Below the pieces are notes generated by a model. It worked only from the letters and a program-made list of their open reading frames with translations. It searched no databases and was not told where the DNA came from. Shown here one piece after another: positions 7,742 to 17,095 of a stretch of DNA of 64,000 nucleotides (position 1 is its first letter; each line of letters starts with the position of its first letter). The DNA is from an uncultured Bryobacterales bacterium (GTDB lineage Bacteria; Acidobacteriota; Terriglobia; Bryobacterales; Bryobacteraceae). The position numbers and the translations under genes are program-made. The stretch covers positions 11,962-75,961 of the forward strand of contig CALGAR010000025.1 of the NCBI GenBank assembly GCA_937959285.1, given 5' to 3'.

Positions 7742-10700
7742 TCAAGCAGTTGCCGCCATTTGCGGTGCGGACTGTTGAGGGGGCGGCGGAGACTGAAAGC
7801 GTACGCTTACCAGTTTCGAAACGCCCGGCTCCTGCATGGTGACGCCATACATCGCCTGCGCGGCTTCCATCGTCCTCTTGGCGTGTGTAATGACGATGAA
7901 CTGCGTCTGGGACGACATTTCCTTTAGCAGACGAGTCAGACGCTCGATGTTGGGCTCATCGAGCGGCGCATCCACCTCATCGAGAATGCAGAATGGGCTT
8001 GGCTGGTACTTGAAGATCGCCATGAGCAGAGCCACGGCGGTCAATGCCTTTTCTCCGCCGGAGAGCAGCAGAACATTCTGCAGCTTCTTTCCGGGAGGGG
8101 AAGCCACGATATCGATGCCCGAATCGCCGCTCTCCGAATCTGTGAGGCGCATCTCGCCAAGCCCTCCGCCAAACAGTGTCCGGAACATCTGGCGGAAGTT
8201 CTCGTTAATCGCTGCGAACGCCTCCGAGAACCGCTTGCGGGACTCGGTATCGATCTCCTGAATGGCCTTCTCGGTATCGCGGATCGAATCCAGCAGATCC
8301 TGCCGCTGGGCATTTAGGAAGTCGTAGCGCTGCTGCGCTTCCTGGAACTCTTCGAGTGCCTGTGGATTCACCGGACCGAGAGCTTCGATGCGCGACCGCA
8401 CCTCCTGACAGCGCTTCTCAGCCTCGGCGAGAGCCTCATCGTCGAGAACTGTCTCTTCTCCGGCCGCAAGCTCTTCGAGCGAGGCATTCAGATCCTTGCG
8501 GGCAGTCTCATCCAGGAACTTCAACTCGCTCTGCAGGCGCACAAGCGACAGCTCCACCTGCGACCGCTTCTCTTGGGCCTCCTGCGCGGCGGTACGCATC
8601 TGCTTCAAAGCTTCGTCGAGCGACATCAAAGCAGACCGCGCGCTTCCTTCCTGCGCCGCCATCCGGTTGACGTTCTGGTCAAGCTGAAGGATCTGTTCAG
8701 AAAGCACGTTCGAGCGCTGTTCGAGCTCGACGTTGTCGGTAAGAAGCCTTGCGCGCTCGGCTCCCATCCGCTCCATGGCAGCAGCGATCTCCTGCTTCCG
8801 CTTGGCCACTTCGCGCAGTTGCTGCTCAAGGCGGGCACGGGCGTTCTGCTCCGCGCGGCGCCGCTCTTCGAAGCCGGCCAGGTCTACCCGCAGCGCCGAG
8901 TGCTCCTCGCTGATCCGCGCCGCTTCGGCCTGCAACTCGCTCACTTCCTTCCGTACCGCTTCAAGCGATTGTTCCTGTTCCGCTCTGGCTCTCTCTTTCT
9001 CTTCGACAAGGAGGCTGGTTTCGGTTCGCTTTTGGCGGGACCGTTCCATTTCGCGCTCCAGCCGCTGGAGTTCCAGGCGAGCGACTGAAAGCCGCTGGTT
9101 GTTCCGTGCGGCCTCCTCCGAGAGCTTCCGCATCTCATGGTCCAGCGCGACCGCTTCCTTCTCCTGCGATTGCTGCTGTACCCGGAGCACTTCCAGCTCC
9201 TCGCTCAAGGCTGCGATTTCACGCTCAAGCTCTTCGAGCAGATCGATCTTCCGGTTCAGCGCATCCGTTTTGTTCTTGAGATGCTGCGTCAGCTCGCGCA
9301 ATTCACGCTTCAGCGCAAGGGGGCCGGCGCCCGTTTTCTTCCCGCCACTCACGGCCCGGCCGTGATAGCAAACGCCATCGGGCAGAAGAAAGTACAGGTC
9401 GGGATATTGGGCGGCCAATTTCCGCGCCGTTTCTCTTTCCTCGACAAGGAAACAGCGCGCGAGACGCGGCAGAATCTGCGCCGGAGCATTGGTGAGGCCG
9501 TTCGTCAGCCGGAGGACATCGCTCAACCGCGACACGACACCGGTCTCCGGTCCGATGGCCGGCTCCGCTGTTGCGGCGCTTCCTGCGGACGCCGCTTCGC
9601 CCTCCGGTCCGGGTTCCACTAGAAATGTGGCACGGCCATCAAGGTCGCTCCGCAGCAGGTCAATACCGCGCTCAGCCTGAGCCCAGTCCTTCACGACAAC
9701 GTACTCGAGCTCGTCGTGCAGAAACTCTTCCGTCGCTTTTTCAAACGGGGTATCGCCGGCTTCGACAAAGTCCGCCAGAACACCGACAGGCCGCAGATCC
9801 TGGGCGCGCCCCTTCTCGATCGCCGTGAAGAGGCGCTTGACCGACTCCGTAGTATAGGAGCGGTGGGAAATAATCTCTTCGAGCGAATCCTTGCGCGCTT
9901 TCAGACGGGAGACTTCGCCGCGCAGCTGCTCGACCTCCCGGCGCGTCTCCACCGCCTTCGTCTTGCGTACCGATAATTCCTCTTCAACGCCCTTGCGGCG
10001 CTCCGACAGCGACTCAAGCTGCATCTGACGCGACGTCAGCTTTTCCGAGATCTCCGTGCGAGCCTTTTCTACGCGCTCAAGCTCCGCCTGCGCGGTTTCC
10101 TCCTCGCGCTTCACCCGAGCGGTTTCGCGATCCAAGGACGCCAGATACGCATCCACCTGGGTGAGCTGATTCTTCAACGCCGAAGCTTCGCCGAGCAGCC
10201 GGAGCACCTGCTGGCGGGCTGCTTCCGTGCCGCGCTCGCGTTCGCGGAGGCGGTTCTGAAGGACTTCGCGCTCTTCGTTCTTCGCTGCAAGCTTGCGCCG
10301 TGCCTCCTCGGTCTGTAACTCCAGCTCTTGAAGCCGCTGACCATGAGCTTCGAGCTCGAGGGTCATCTGCTCGCGCCGCCGCTCGAGCTCCTGCGTTTCG
10401 CCCGCGCCTTGCTCGAGACGCTGTTCGAGAGATGCTACCTGCCGCGACTGCGACTCCAAACGGCCTTTCGTACGCTCAGCCTCCACGCGCAACTCCGCCA
10501 GCTTCCGCCTCTCTTCGGTCAGCTCGGCTTCCGTGCGGTAGGCTTGCTCCTGCAGCTTGGCCTGTTCCTCCTCTTTTGCGGCCACCTCGGCCGAGAGCTT
10601 CTGCAGGTTCGAGGTCGCCAGATTGAGTTCAATCGCTGTCTTAGCCGCTTCGCGCTCCAGAATCCGAAACCGGCCGGTCAGCGCGCGCCGGAGCTGCGTG

Positions 10701-11404
10701 GTGAGTTCCGCCTTCAGCTCTTCGTAGCGTTTGGCCTTTGCAGCCTGCCGCTTCAATGAGTTCACTTGGCGGCTGACTTCTTCGAGGATGTCGAAGACGC
10801 GCGTCAGGTTCTGCTTGGCGCCTTCCAGCTTGGCTTCCGCCAGGCGGCGTTTGGTCTTGAACCGGGTGATGCCGGCCGCCTCTTCGATGACAGCCCTGCG
10901 ATCCTGAGGCTTCGAGCTAAGAATCTGCCCGATGCGGCCTTGCTCGATGATCGCGTAGGATTCCGGGCCGAGCCCGGTGCCCATGAAGATGTCCTGGATA
11001 TCGCGCAGGCGGGCCTGCTTGCCATCGATGAGGTATTCGCTCTCGCCGGAACGGAACAGCCGACGCGTGATCGTGATTTCACGAGGCTTGGTTTTGCCGT
11101 TTCCGTTGCTCTCCCCGTCTGTCGCCTCCTGCGCCTCCGGATCCATCAGCGTCATGGTGACCGAGGCAAGGCTCAGGGGCTTTCGGTCGCGCGTGCCGGC
11201 GAAGATCACATCTTCCATCCTGGCTCCGCGCAGGCTCTTGGCAGACTGCTCCCCGAGGACCCAGCTAATTGCGTCACTCAGGTTCGACTTGCCGCAGCCG
11301 TTCGGCCCGACAATTGCAGCAATCCCGTGACCGGCAAACCGCATTTCGGTCTTGTCACAGAATGACTTAAACCCCTGAATCTCAACGCGCTTGAGTCTGA
11401 GCAA
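7742..11404 (-). CDS. smc: Chromosome segregation/condensin ATPase Smc
   Basis: A 1220-residue protein beginning at a TTG with an AAGGGA ribosome-binding sequence about 8 nt upstream (protein LRLKRVEIQGFKSFCDKT). Walker A is GPNGCGKS at residues 33-40, with ISWVLGEQ after it. Long coiled coils run from about 170-500 and 680-1020, rich in E, R, Q and L. Between them is a hinge (GVLADFVEAGD, DELEYVVVKD, YFLLPDGVCYHGR, VSGGKKTGAGPL). The C-terminal head has the signature LLSGGEKAL near residue 1115 and Walker B FCILDEVDAPLDE near 1140. Known: Smc with ScpA and ScpB organises and segregates the chromosome. scpA and scpB are not in this window. Length and motif order are fully normal. Confidence 0.97.
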   Translation of the reverse strand: MLRLKRVEIQGFKSFCDKTEMRFAGHGIAAIVGPNGCGKSNLSDAISWVLGEQSAKSLRGARMEDVIFAGTRDRKPLSLASVTMTLMDPEAQEATDGESNGNGKTKPREITITRRLFRSGESEYLIDGKQARLRDIQDIFMGTGLGPESYAIIEQGRIGQILSSKPQDRRAVIEEAAGITRFKTKRRLAEAKLEGAKQNLTRVFDILEEVSRQVNSLKRQAAKAKRYEELKAELTTQLRRALTGRFRILEREAAKTAIELNLATSNLQKLSAEVAAKEEEQAKLQEQAYRTEAELTEERRKLAELRVEAERTKGRLESQSRQVASLEQRLEQGAGETQELERRREQMTLELEAHGQRLQELELQTEEARRKLAAKNEEREVLQNRLRERERGTEAARQQVLRLLGEASALKNQLTQVDAYLASLDRETARVKREEETAQAELERVEKARTEISEKLTSRQMQLESLSERRKGVEEELSVRKTKAVETRREVEQLRGEVSRLKARKDSLEEIISHRSYTTESVKRLFTAIEKGRAQDLRPVGVLADFVEAGDTPFEKATEEFLHDELEYVVVKDWAQAERGIDLLRSDLDGRATFLVEPGPEGEAASAGSAATAEPAIGPETGVVSRLSDVLRLTNGLTNAPAQILPRLARCFLVEERETARKLAAQYPDLYFLLPDGVCYHGRAVSGGKKTGAGPLALKRELRELTQHLKNKTDALNRKIDLLEELEREIAALSEELEVLRVQQQSQEKEAVALDHEMRKLSEEAARNNQRLSVARLELQRLEREMERSRQKRTETSLLVEEKERARAEQEQSLEAVRKEVSELQAEAARISEEHSALRVDLAGFEERRRAEQNARARLEQQLREVAKRKQEIAAAMERMGAERARLLTDNVELEQRSNVLSEQILQLDQNVNRMAAQEGSARSALMSLDEALKQMRTAAQEAQEKRSQVELSLVRLQSELKFLDETARKDLNASLEELAAGEETVLDDEALAEAEKRCQEVRSRIEALGPVNPQALEEFQEAQQRYDFLNAQRQDLLDSIRDTEKAIQEIDTESRKRFSEAFAAINENFRQMFRTLFGGGLGEMRLTDSESGDSGIDIVASPPGKKLQNVLLLSGGEKALTAVALLMAIFKYQPSPFCILDEVDAPLDEPNIERLTRLLKEMSSQTQFIVITHAKRTMEAAQAMYGVTMQEPGVSKLVSVRFQSPPPPQQSAPQMAATA

Positions 11405-11619
11405 TGGCGTTTCCCTTCAAGAACATAAACTTCGGATTTCCGAGAACCGGAAGGGCTCTCGACTCGGGGGATGCCTTCATGGTAAACGCCTCCCGGCGAA
11501 AAGTAAAGGAGGTGCTGCACGCAATATTGTGCCCAGTTCTGCGATGCACCTATATATAGTAGCTTGTGGGCTCGGCTCCGCAAAGACGTCTGTTTTGAAC
11601 GGGAGCGCTTAGGAGGGCG
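11405..11619. other. Intergenic region upstream of smc
   Basis: This 215-bp stretch lies between the Vps62-like gene (minus strand, start 13524, stop 11620) and smc (minus strand, start 11404). It must hold smc expression signals if smc is not read from upstream. I see an AT-rich TATATATA patch near 11550 but no convincing -35/-10 pair, and no RNA gene or coding frame I trust. Confidence 0.4.
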
Positions 11620-13524
11620 TCACCGCCTCTTCCACTCGATCCGGATCGTGTAACGATTGACGCCTGGCGCCGGATCTTCCACTCGGATTCGGACCGAGTT
11701 GTGATTCGCATCTGACGGCTGCTCTACGATCGAGACAGACCCTGGTCCGCCCAGCTTCTCGATCTTGACCTCCAAAGGCCCGAACTCCGGAAGCGGATGC
11801 GAGAGAACCAGCGATGCGTCTTGCACTGGTGCTCCGGCGAGCACATCAAAACGCGCTTCCTGGCCGCTAAGCACGATGTCGAGCCGCTCGTCCACCAGGA
11901 GCGTCAGAACGCCTTCTCCCTCGGCCGCGTCTGGTTCCGGAGTCAATAGCTGGTCCGCTGCTGGAGAGGCTGCGCTCTCCGAAACAGACCGTTGTGTAAG
12001 GGCAGGTGCTGCCTGGTCGGCAGTCTGGACAGGTGTGGCGGTGGTTATGGGACTGGATGGCATTTCCCCGATTCCAAGGTAGGGGTTGAAGACGTAGTCG
12101 GTGGAGAAGAGGTTGGGGTTAGGCATCCGAAGCCCGACAGAAATGGCGTAGGCCGGATCGAGCCCCCACTGTCCGACATTGAGGACTTTGCGGCGCAGCG
12201 TCAGCGTGTCGTGCCAGCCCCAGAACGGTTTGGCCGAATTGCTCGCGTGCTTCCGTCCAAGAAAGCTACGGCCGATGGCATCGAAGGGAACTCCCGGCCG
12301 TCCTCCGAAGGGCCGGTAGACGAAGAATTGATCAAAGGTCCGCTCCTTCCATCCGGCGTTGCGATTGGCCTTGGTCCACCAATGATCGTAGATGGAGAGC
12401 AGCTCGTAGCCGACGTTGCGGTCGTTGGGATGCCTCGGTCTTTCTGCACGGCCTTTATAGGTATAGGTGACGCCGGTTCCGCCGGGAAAGGCCATCTGGC
12501 CGAGCTGGAAGCGATCCGGCTTGCTCGCGCTGCCGTAGATCCCATGGCCGCCGGATTCAACAAATACCACCGGTCTCCCCTCGTGCAGTTCCACCACTCC
12601 GTCAATGTCGTGAATGCCGCCGGCGATTCTGTCATCGGCGACGTAGGTGTAGACGTTGTTGTGGGCGAGAGTCTCCATCACCTGCAGCCGCCCGAACTCT
12701 GTGCCATCCTTGGCGACGGTCAGAATCAGTCCTTCGTTGTCGTTTTCGTGGCAGGAGCCCGCGACGCACTTGTCGGAGTAGTCTCTCGGGTGGAAGAGGT
12801 TGTAGATGATGAACCAGTGAGACTTTGTCTCCATGACGGCAAAGTAGACATAGGCCTGGGAACTGCCGCTCTCGAGATTGTCCCAATTGTTGTCGCCCTG
12901 CCAGTCGCCGTCGTAATCGAAGCGGGCCAGGTAGTCGGCTTTGGGCTCGAACCACGTCTCCTGCGCGATGAACGGTGCGTAGTGCTCGGCGAGCGGCCGG
13001 TAGGGATGCCGCGACGAGCCTTCTGTAGGGAAAGCATAGGCCTCGGGCTTCCGGCGTGGCGGAGCGGTGGGATCGACGGTGATGGTAGCCTCGGCGTTGA
13101 CGCCTTCAAGCAGCGCCCGCACGGTGTACTTCCCGGGCTTCTCCGGCGCGGTGTAGAGGACGGCGTCTTGCAGCACAAAGTCTCCGACGACCGCCTTGAA
13201 TATGCGGCCCACTGCTGAGTCGGACTCTTCGACAAACGGCTCGGTATCCGTTCCCTGGTATTTAAACGGCTTCGAAATCCACCCCCCGCCCGGCTCTACG
13301 ACCTCTACTAGCGCGCCAGCCACGCGGAGTCGCCCTGACCGCCGCGTGCCGCCCTCTACGACGTCGCCGTAAACCTTGACCTGCAAGACAATGCTTTCGA
13401 GCGGGCGGACGCGGGCCTCCTTGGGATCCGTTTCGATCCTTAGACTCCGGATTGTTTGCGACGGTGCCGGTATGGAAGCCAGCAGGATGGCAAGAGTTGC
13501 AGCGAAGAGGGGCACTGCGACCAT
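11620..13524 (-). CDS. Large secreted protein with Vps62-like core
   Basis: A 634-residue protein with a signal peptide (MVAVPLFAATLAILLASIPAPS). Residues about 25-150 look like Ig-type strands (KYTVRALLEGVNAEATITV). The central region about 170-470 has the features of the Vps62/DUF946 superfamily: HYAPFIAQETWFEP, SHWFIIYNLFHPRDYSD, the acidic CHENDNEG motif, RPVVFVESGGHGIYGS, and the end strand WGLDPAYAISVGLRMPNP. A low-complexity Ala/Ser/Pro linker (residues near 520-550) leads to a C-terminal beta domain. Known: eukaryotic Vps62-like proteins share these His/Asp motifs but their molecular function is unclear. The assignment is from motif pattern only, so the fold is likely and the activity unknown. 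Confidence 0.6.
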   Translation of the reverse strand: MVAVPLFAATLAILLASIPAPSQTIRSLRIETDPKEARVRPLESIVLQVKVYGDVVEGGTRRSGRLRVAGALVEVVEPGGGWISKPFKYQGTDTEPFVEESDSAVGRIFKAVVGDFVLQDAVLYTAPEKPGKYTVRALLEGVNAEATITVDPTAPPRRKPEAYAFPTEGSSRHPYRPLAEHYAPFIAQETWFEPKADYLARFDYDGDWQGDNNWDNLESGSSQAYVYFAVMETKSHWFIIYNLFHPRDYSDKCVAGSCHENDNEGLILTVAKDGTEFGRLQVMETLAHNNVYTYVADDRIAGGIHDIDGVVELHEGRPVVFVESGGHGIYGSASKPDRFQLGQMAFPGGTGVTYTYKGRAERPRHPNDRNVGYELLSIYDHWWTKANRNAGWKERTFDQFFVYRPFGGRPGVPFDAIGRSFLGRKHASNSAKPFWGWHDTLTLRRKVLNVGQWGLDPAYAISVGLRMPNPNLFSTDYVFNPYLGIGEMPSSPITTATPVQTADQAAPALTQRSVSESAASPAADQLLTPEPDAAEGEGVLTLLVDERLDIVLSGQEARFDVLAGAPVQDASLVLSHPLPEFGPLEVKIEKLGGPGSVSIVEQPSDANHNSVRIRVEDPAPGVNRYTIRIEWKRR

Positions 13525-13671
13525 CGATGCGTTTGCCTGTTCGCCGCGAGATACAGGGCGGAATACAGGGATGATGCGGAACCTCCTTCAGTGTTTTTCA
13601 TCATAACGTCCGGGGCGGCATCCTCACACCTGGAAAGGGCTTGGAGATAGAATCGAGGGATTCGAAAACCT

Positions 13672-14094
13672 ATGAGAACACTTGTCGCATTCGGCGCCGC
13701 GGCAGTCATTTTCGCCGCAGGATACTGGCTCGGATCGGAGCGCACAGCGCAAGCGGCCGCGACCCAGGTCTACGAGCTGAGAACCTACACGACCTACGAC
13801 GGAAAGCTGGACGCTCTGAACGCCCGTTTCCGTAACCACACGACCCGCCTTTTCGAGAAGCACGGCATGAAGAACGTCGGCTATTGGGTGCCGGTAGAAG
13901 GGCCGCAGTCAAAGAAGACGCTAATCTACGTCCTGGCTCATAAGGACATGGAGAGCGCCAAGCGTTCCTGGGAGGCCTTCCGGACAGATCCCGAGTGGGT
14001 GAAAGTCAAGGACGAGTCAGAGAAGAACGGCAAGATTGTGGAGAAGGTGGACTCGGTCTACATGAGGCCGACGGACTATTCGAAGCTGCGGTAA
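13672..14094 (+). CDS. Exported NIPSNAP family protein
   Basis: A 140-residue protein with a hydrophobic signal/anchor (LVAFGAAAVIFAAGYWLGSE). The mature part has the NIPSNAP pattern: QVYELRTYTTYDGKLDALNARF, shown by YELRTYT and the NARFRNHTTRLFEKHGMK helix, then VGYWVPVEGPQSKKTLIYVLAH, a conserved WEAFRTDPEWVKVK helix and a final YMRPTDYS. Known: NIPSNAP domains are dimeric alpha/beta ferredoxin-like barrels with no settled biochemical role. It diverges from the Vps62-like gene (147 bp between starts). Confident family, unknown role. Confidence 0.85.
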   Translation: MRTLVAFGAAAVIFAAGYWLGSERTAQAAATQVYELRTYTTYDGKLDALNARFRNHTTRLFEKHGMKNVGYWVPVEGPQSKKTLIYVLAHKDMESAKRSWEAFRTDPEWVKVKDESEKNGKIVEKVDSVYMRPTDYSKLR

Positions 14095-14207
14095 AGAGAT
14101 CGCCGCGCTTCAAGAGCTTGCCGCGGCAGCGGGGCAGCGGCCGATCCGCGCTTTGAGCCAAACTTGCGGCGCGGACATGTCGTCAGCCAAGAATGTCTGG
14201 CAGGGAC

Positions 14208-16061
14208 ATGTCTTATCTACCGATCGAAGACTACGGCATCATTGGCGACATGCACACGGCCGCCCTCGTGGGGAAGAACGGGTCCATCGACTGGTTCTGC
14301 TACCCGCGCTTTGATTCCCCGAGCATTTTCGCGGCCCTGCTCGATGACAAAAAGGGAGGAAGCTTCTGCATCTGTCCGGCTGACACCAGTGGGGTTGTGC
14401 TGAAGCAGTTCTACTGGCCGGATACGAACGTGCTGGTCACGCGTTTCCTCTCCGTGGACGGCGTGGGCCAAGTGGTCGATTTCATGCCCATCGTCGGGGC
14501 GGTGGAAGGAAACGAAAACCACCGGTTGATCCGCCGGGTCGAGGTGATCAAGGGCGAGATGAAGTTCCGGGTCCGCTGCCGCCCTGCATTCAACTACGCG
14601 CGCGATCCCCACACGCTGGAAATTCGCAATCACCGGGCCATCTTCCGCTCTCGCTCCTTGAGCATGGCTTTGGAGTCCTCCGTCGCCCTCCAGCGGGACG
14701 GCGACGGGGTGGTGGCGGAGTTTGTCCTGAAGGAAGCCGAGCAGACTCCGTTTGAGCTATACGGCTTGACGAGCGGGGACGGCGACGGTCCGCTGATTGA
14801 GTTGGGCGAAATTCAGGAGCTTTTCGAAGAGACCGTGAATTACTGGCGGCGCTGGCTCTCGCAGTCGCAGTATCGGGGCCGGTGGCGTGAAATGGTGAAC
14901 CGGTCCGCCCTTGTACAAAAGCTCCTGATTTATGCCCCCACGGGCGCCATCATCGCCGCGCCGACTACCAGTCTTCCGGAAAGCATCGGCGGTCCGCGCA
15001 ACTGGGATTACCGATACACCTGGATCCGCGACTCTGCCTTCACTGTCTACAGCCTGATCCGCCTTGGTTTTACACAAGAGGCTGCGTGCTTCGTGGACTG
15101 GGTGGACAAGCGCTGCCGTGAGCTCGAGCCGGACGGCTCTCTCCAGGTGCTCTATGGCATCGACGGGCGCAAGAATCTGGAAGAGGAGATCCTCGATCTT
15201 GACGGCTACAAGGGATCGCGGCCGGTAAGAATTGGCAATAACGCCTATAACCAGCTTCAGCTCGACATTTACGGTGAGCTGATGGACGCCGCCTACCTGA
15301 GCAATAAGTACGGCAAACAGGTCACCTATGGCGAATGGGTAAACCTGCGGCGCCTAGTTGAGTGGGTCTCGAAGAACTGGGACCGGGAGGATGAAGGCAT
15401 TTGGGAAGTGCGGAGCGGGCGGCAGCACTTCGTCTACTCGAAGATGATGTGCTGGGTGTGCCTTGATCGGGCGATCCGGCTTGCCGAAAAGCGATCTCTT
15501 CCGAGCGACCGGGAACAGTGGCGGGCGACGCGCGACCGCATTTACGAAGAGGTCCAGAAGAGAGGCTGGAGCGACGCCAGAAACGCCTTCGTGCAGGCTT
15601 ATGGGAGTGATTCTCTGGATGCCTCGCTACTGATGATGCCTCTGGTGTTCTTCATTGCGCCTAGCGATCCCCGCATGCTCGCAACTCTTGATGCGATTAA
15701 CCAGCCGCGCAGCAAGCGAGGGCTGGTTACGCATGGCTTGGTCTACCGGTACAACCATGAGGAGGCGCCGGACGGATTCACCAGTGGCGAGGGCACCTTT
15801 AACTGCTGCAGCTTCTGGCTGGTGGAGGCGCTGACGCGTGCGGGCCTAACCGAACCTGCTCGCTTGCAGCAGGCACGGCTGCTCTTCGAGGAAATGCTCG
15901 GCTATGCGAACCACTTAGGCCTGTACGCGGAGCAGATCGGACCGCACGGGGAAGCTCTGGGGAATTTCCCGCAAGCGCTCACGCATATGGCGCTGATCAG
16001 CGCCGCCTTTAACCTGGACCGCGCGCTTGACCGGAAGGGTTGGCCGTCCCCACCCGTCTAG
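14208..16061 (+). CDS. Glycoside hydrolase family 15 protein (glucoamylase/trehalase-like)
   Basis: A 617-residue cytoplasmic protein with no signal peptide. The start ATG at 14208 gives the family-typical N-terminus MSYLPIEDYGIIGD; an ATG five codons upstream is an alternative. The N-terminal beta-sandwich shows NGSIDWFCYPRFDSPSIF. The alpha/alpha-barrel shows NWDYRYTWIRDSAFTVY, the general acid/base region, and a late DGFTSGEGTFNCCSFWLVEAL containing the conserved GEGTF glutamate. Known: GH15 enzymes release glucose from starch, dextrans or trehalose; actinobacterial homologues are trehalases. Inferred: intracellular alpha-glucan or trehalose breakdown. Substrate cannot be set by sequence here. 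Confidence 0.92.
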   Translation: MSYLPIEDYGIIGDMHTAALVGKNGSIDWFCYPRFDSPSIFAALLDDKKGGSFCICPADTSGVVLKQFYWPDTNVLVTRFLSVDGVGQVVDFMPIVGAVEGNENHRLIRRVEVIKGEMKFRVRCRPAFNYARDPHTLEIRNHRAIFRSRSLSMALESSVALQRDGDGVVAEFVLKEAEQTPFELYGLTSGDGDGPLIELGEIQELFEETVNYWRRWLSQSQYRGRWREMVNRSALVQKLLIYAPTGAIIAAPTTSLPESIGGPRNWDYRYTWIRDSAFTVYSLIRLGFTQEAACFVDWVDKRCRELEPDGSLQVLYGIDGRKNLEEEILDLDGYKGSRPVRIGNNAYNQLQLDIYGELMDAAYLSNKYGKQVTYGEWVNLRRLVEWVSKNWDREDEGIWEVRSGRQHFVYSKMMCWVCLDRAIRLAEKRSLPSDREQWRATRDRIYEEVQKRGWSDARNAFVQAYGSDSLDASLLMMPLVFFIAPSDPRMLATLDAINQPRSKRGLVTHGLVYRYNHEEAPDGFTSGEGTFNCCSFWLVEALTRAGLTEPARLQQARLLFEEMLGYANHLGLYAEQIGPHGEALGNFPQALTHMALISAAFNLDRALDRKGWPSPPV

Positions 16062-16114
16062 TTTCAGCTTCCGGTTGCGACGTTCCTGATATACAGTCTT
16101 GAGAGGAGACCAGC

Positions 16115-17080
16115 ATGCGACGTCGATCGTTCATCACTTCATCGGCTGCCGGCGGATTTGCGCTTGCGGCGAATGCGGCCCAGCAGGTGGCTAAAACGTC
16201 CGGGGAGATCCCGAAGCGGGTCTTTGGAAAGACTGGCGAAAAGCTCACGATCATCGGCCAGGCAAGCGGGCGCTTCCCGATGTGCGGATATGAGGATGCG
16301 AAGGCCATTACTCTGCGCGCTTACGAACTCGGCATCAACTATTTCGACACGGCGCGGCTGTACTGGAATGGCAAGTCCGAGGAGGTGTTTGGCGAAGTCT
16401 TGAAGCCGTTCCGCAAGAACATCTTCCTCACATCCAAGTCCGCGGAGCGCAGCCGGAAGGGCGCGGAAGCGGATCTGGAGAAGTCGCTCAAGGCGCTCCG
16501 CACGGACTACCTCGACCTCTGGCAGATTCACCAGGTGAGTACGATGCAGGAGGTAGAGGAGATCTTTGCTCCAGGCGGTGCCATTGAGGCGTTTGAAGCT
16601 GCAAAGAAGGCCGGCAAGGCGCGCTTCATCGGCTTCACAGGCCATCACGACCCGGAAGTGCACCTCGCCATGCTCAAGCGGTACGACAAATACGACACGA
16701 TCCTGATGCCGCTGAATCCGGCGGACCCCGCTTATCTCAGCTTCGAGAAGAACGTGCTTCCGGTAGCCGTCGAGCGCGGCATGGGGATCCAGGCAATGAA
16801 GAGCACGGCGAACTCCAGGCTCCTCCACTCCATCTCGCTGAAGGACTGCCTCAGTTACGTCCTTAGCCTTCCGATTCACTGTCTGGCTTTGGGCTGCACC
16901 ACGATTGGGCAGATCGAGGACGATGTGCGAATCGCCAAACAGTTCAAGCCGCTCGCGCCCGAACAAATGGCTCAGATTCGGACGCGTGCGGAACGATTCA
17001 AAGGGCCGGACCTCGAGAACTGGAAGCGCAACACGGAACGGGCTTCGGCGCCGTTATACCGTGACGGCGTCATTGCCTGA
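16115..17080 (+). CDS. Tat-exported aldo/keto reductase
   Basis: A 321-residue protein preceded by a good GAGAGGAG ribosome-binding sequence. The N-terminus MRRRSFITSSAAGGFALAA is a twin-arginine signal. The aldo/keto reductase barrel follows, with the catalytic tetrad visible: Asp in NYFDTARLYW, Tyr in the same segment, Lys in FLTSKSAER and His in DLWQIHQV. The C-terminal cofactor segment shows MGIQAMKST and LALGCTTIGQIEDD. Known: the family reduces carbonyls with NADPH, normally in the cytoplasm. A Tat signal implies export after folding with cofactor bound. The substrate is unknown; its convergent neighbour is a signal-peptide aldolase. Confidence 0.88.
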   Translation: MRRRSFITSSAAGGFALAANAAQQVAKTSGEIPKRVFGKTGEKLTIIGQASGRFPMCGYEDAKAITLRAYELGINYFDTARLYWNGKSEEVFGEVLKPFRKNIFLTSKSAERSRKGAEADLEKSLKALRTDYLDLWQIHQVSTMQEVEEIFAPGGAIEAFEAAKKAGKARFIGFTGHHDPEVHLAMLKRYDKYDTILMPLNPADPAYLSFEKNVLPVAVERGMGIQAMKSTANSRLLHSISLKDCLSYVLSLPIHCLALGCTTIGQIEDDVRIAKQFKPLAPEQMAQIRTRAERFKGPDLENWKRNTERASAPLYRDGVIA

Positions 17081-17095
17081 TCGAAGCGCTTGGCG

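Noticed and set aside
11992..13218. Long plus-strand open frame opposite the Vps62-like gene
   Set aside because: No recognisable motif or start signals, and the minus-strand product has a signal peptide and coherent domains.
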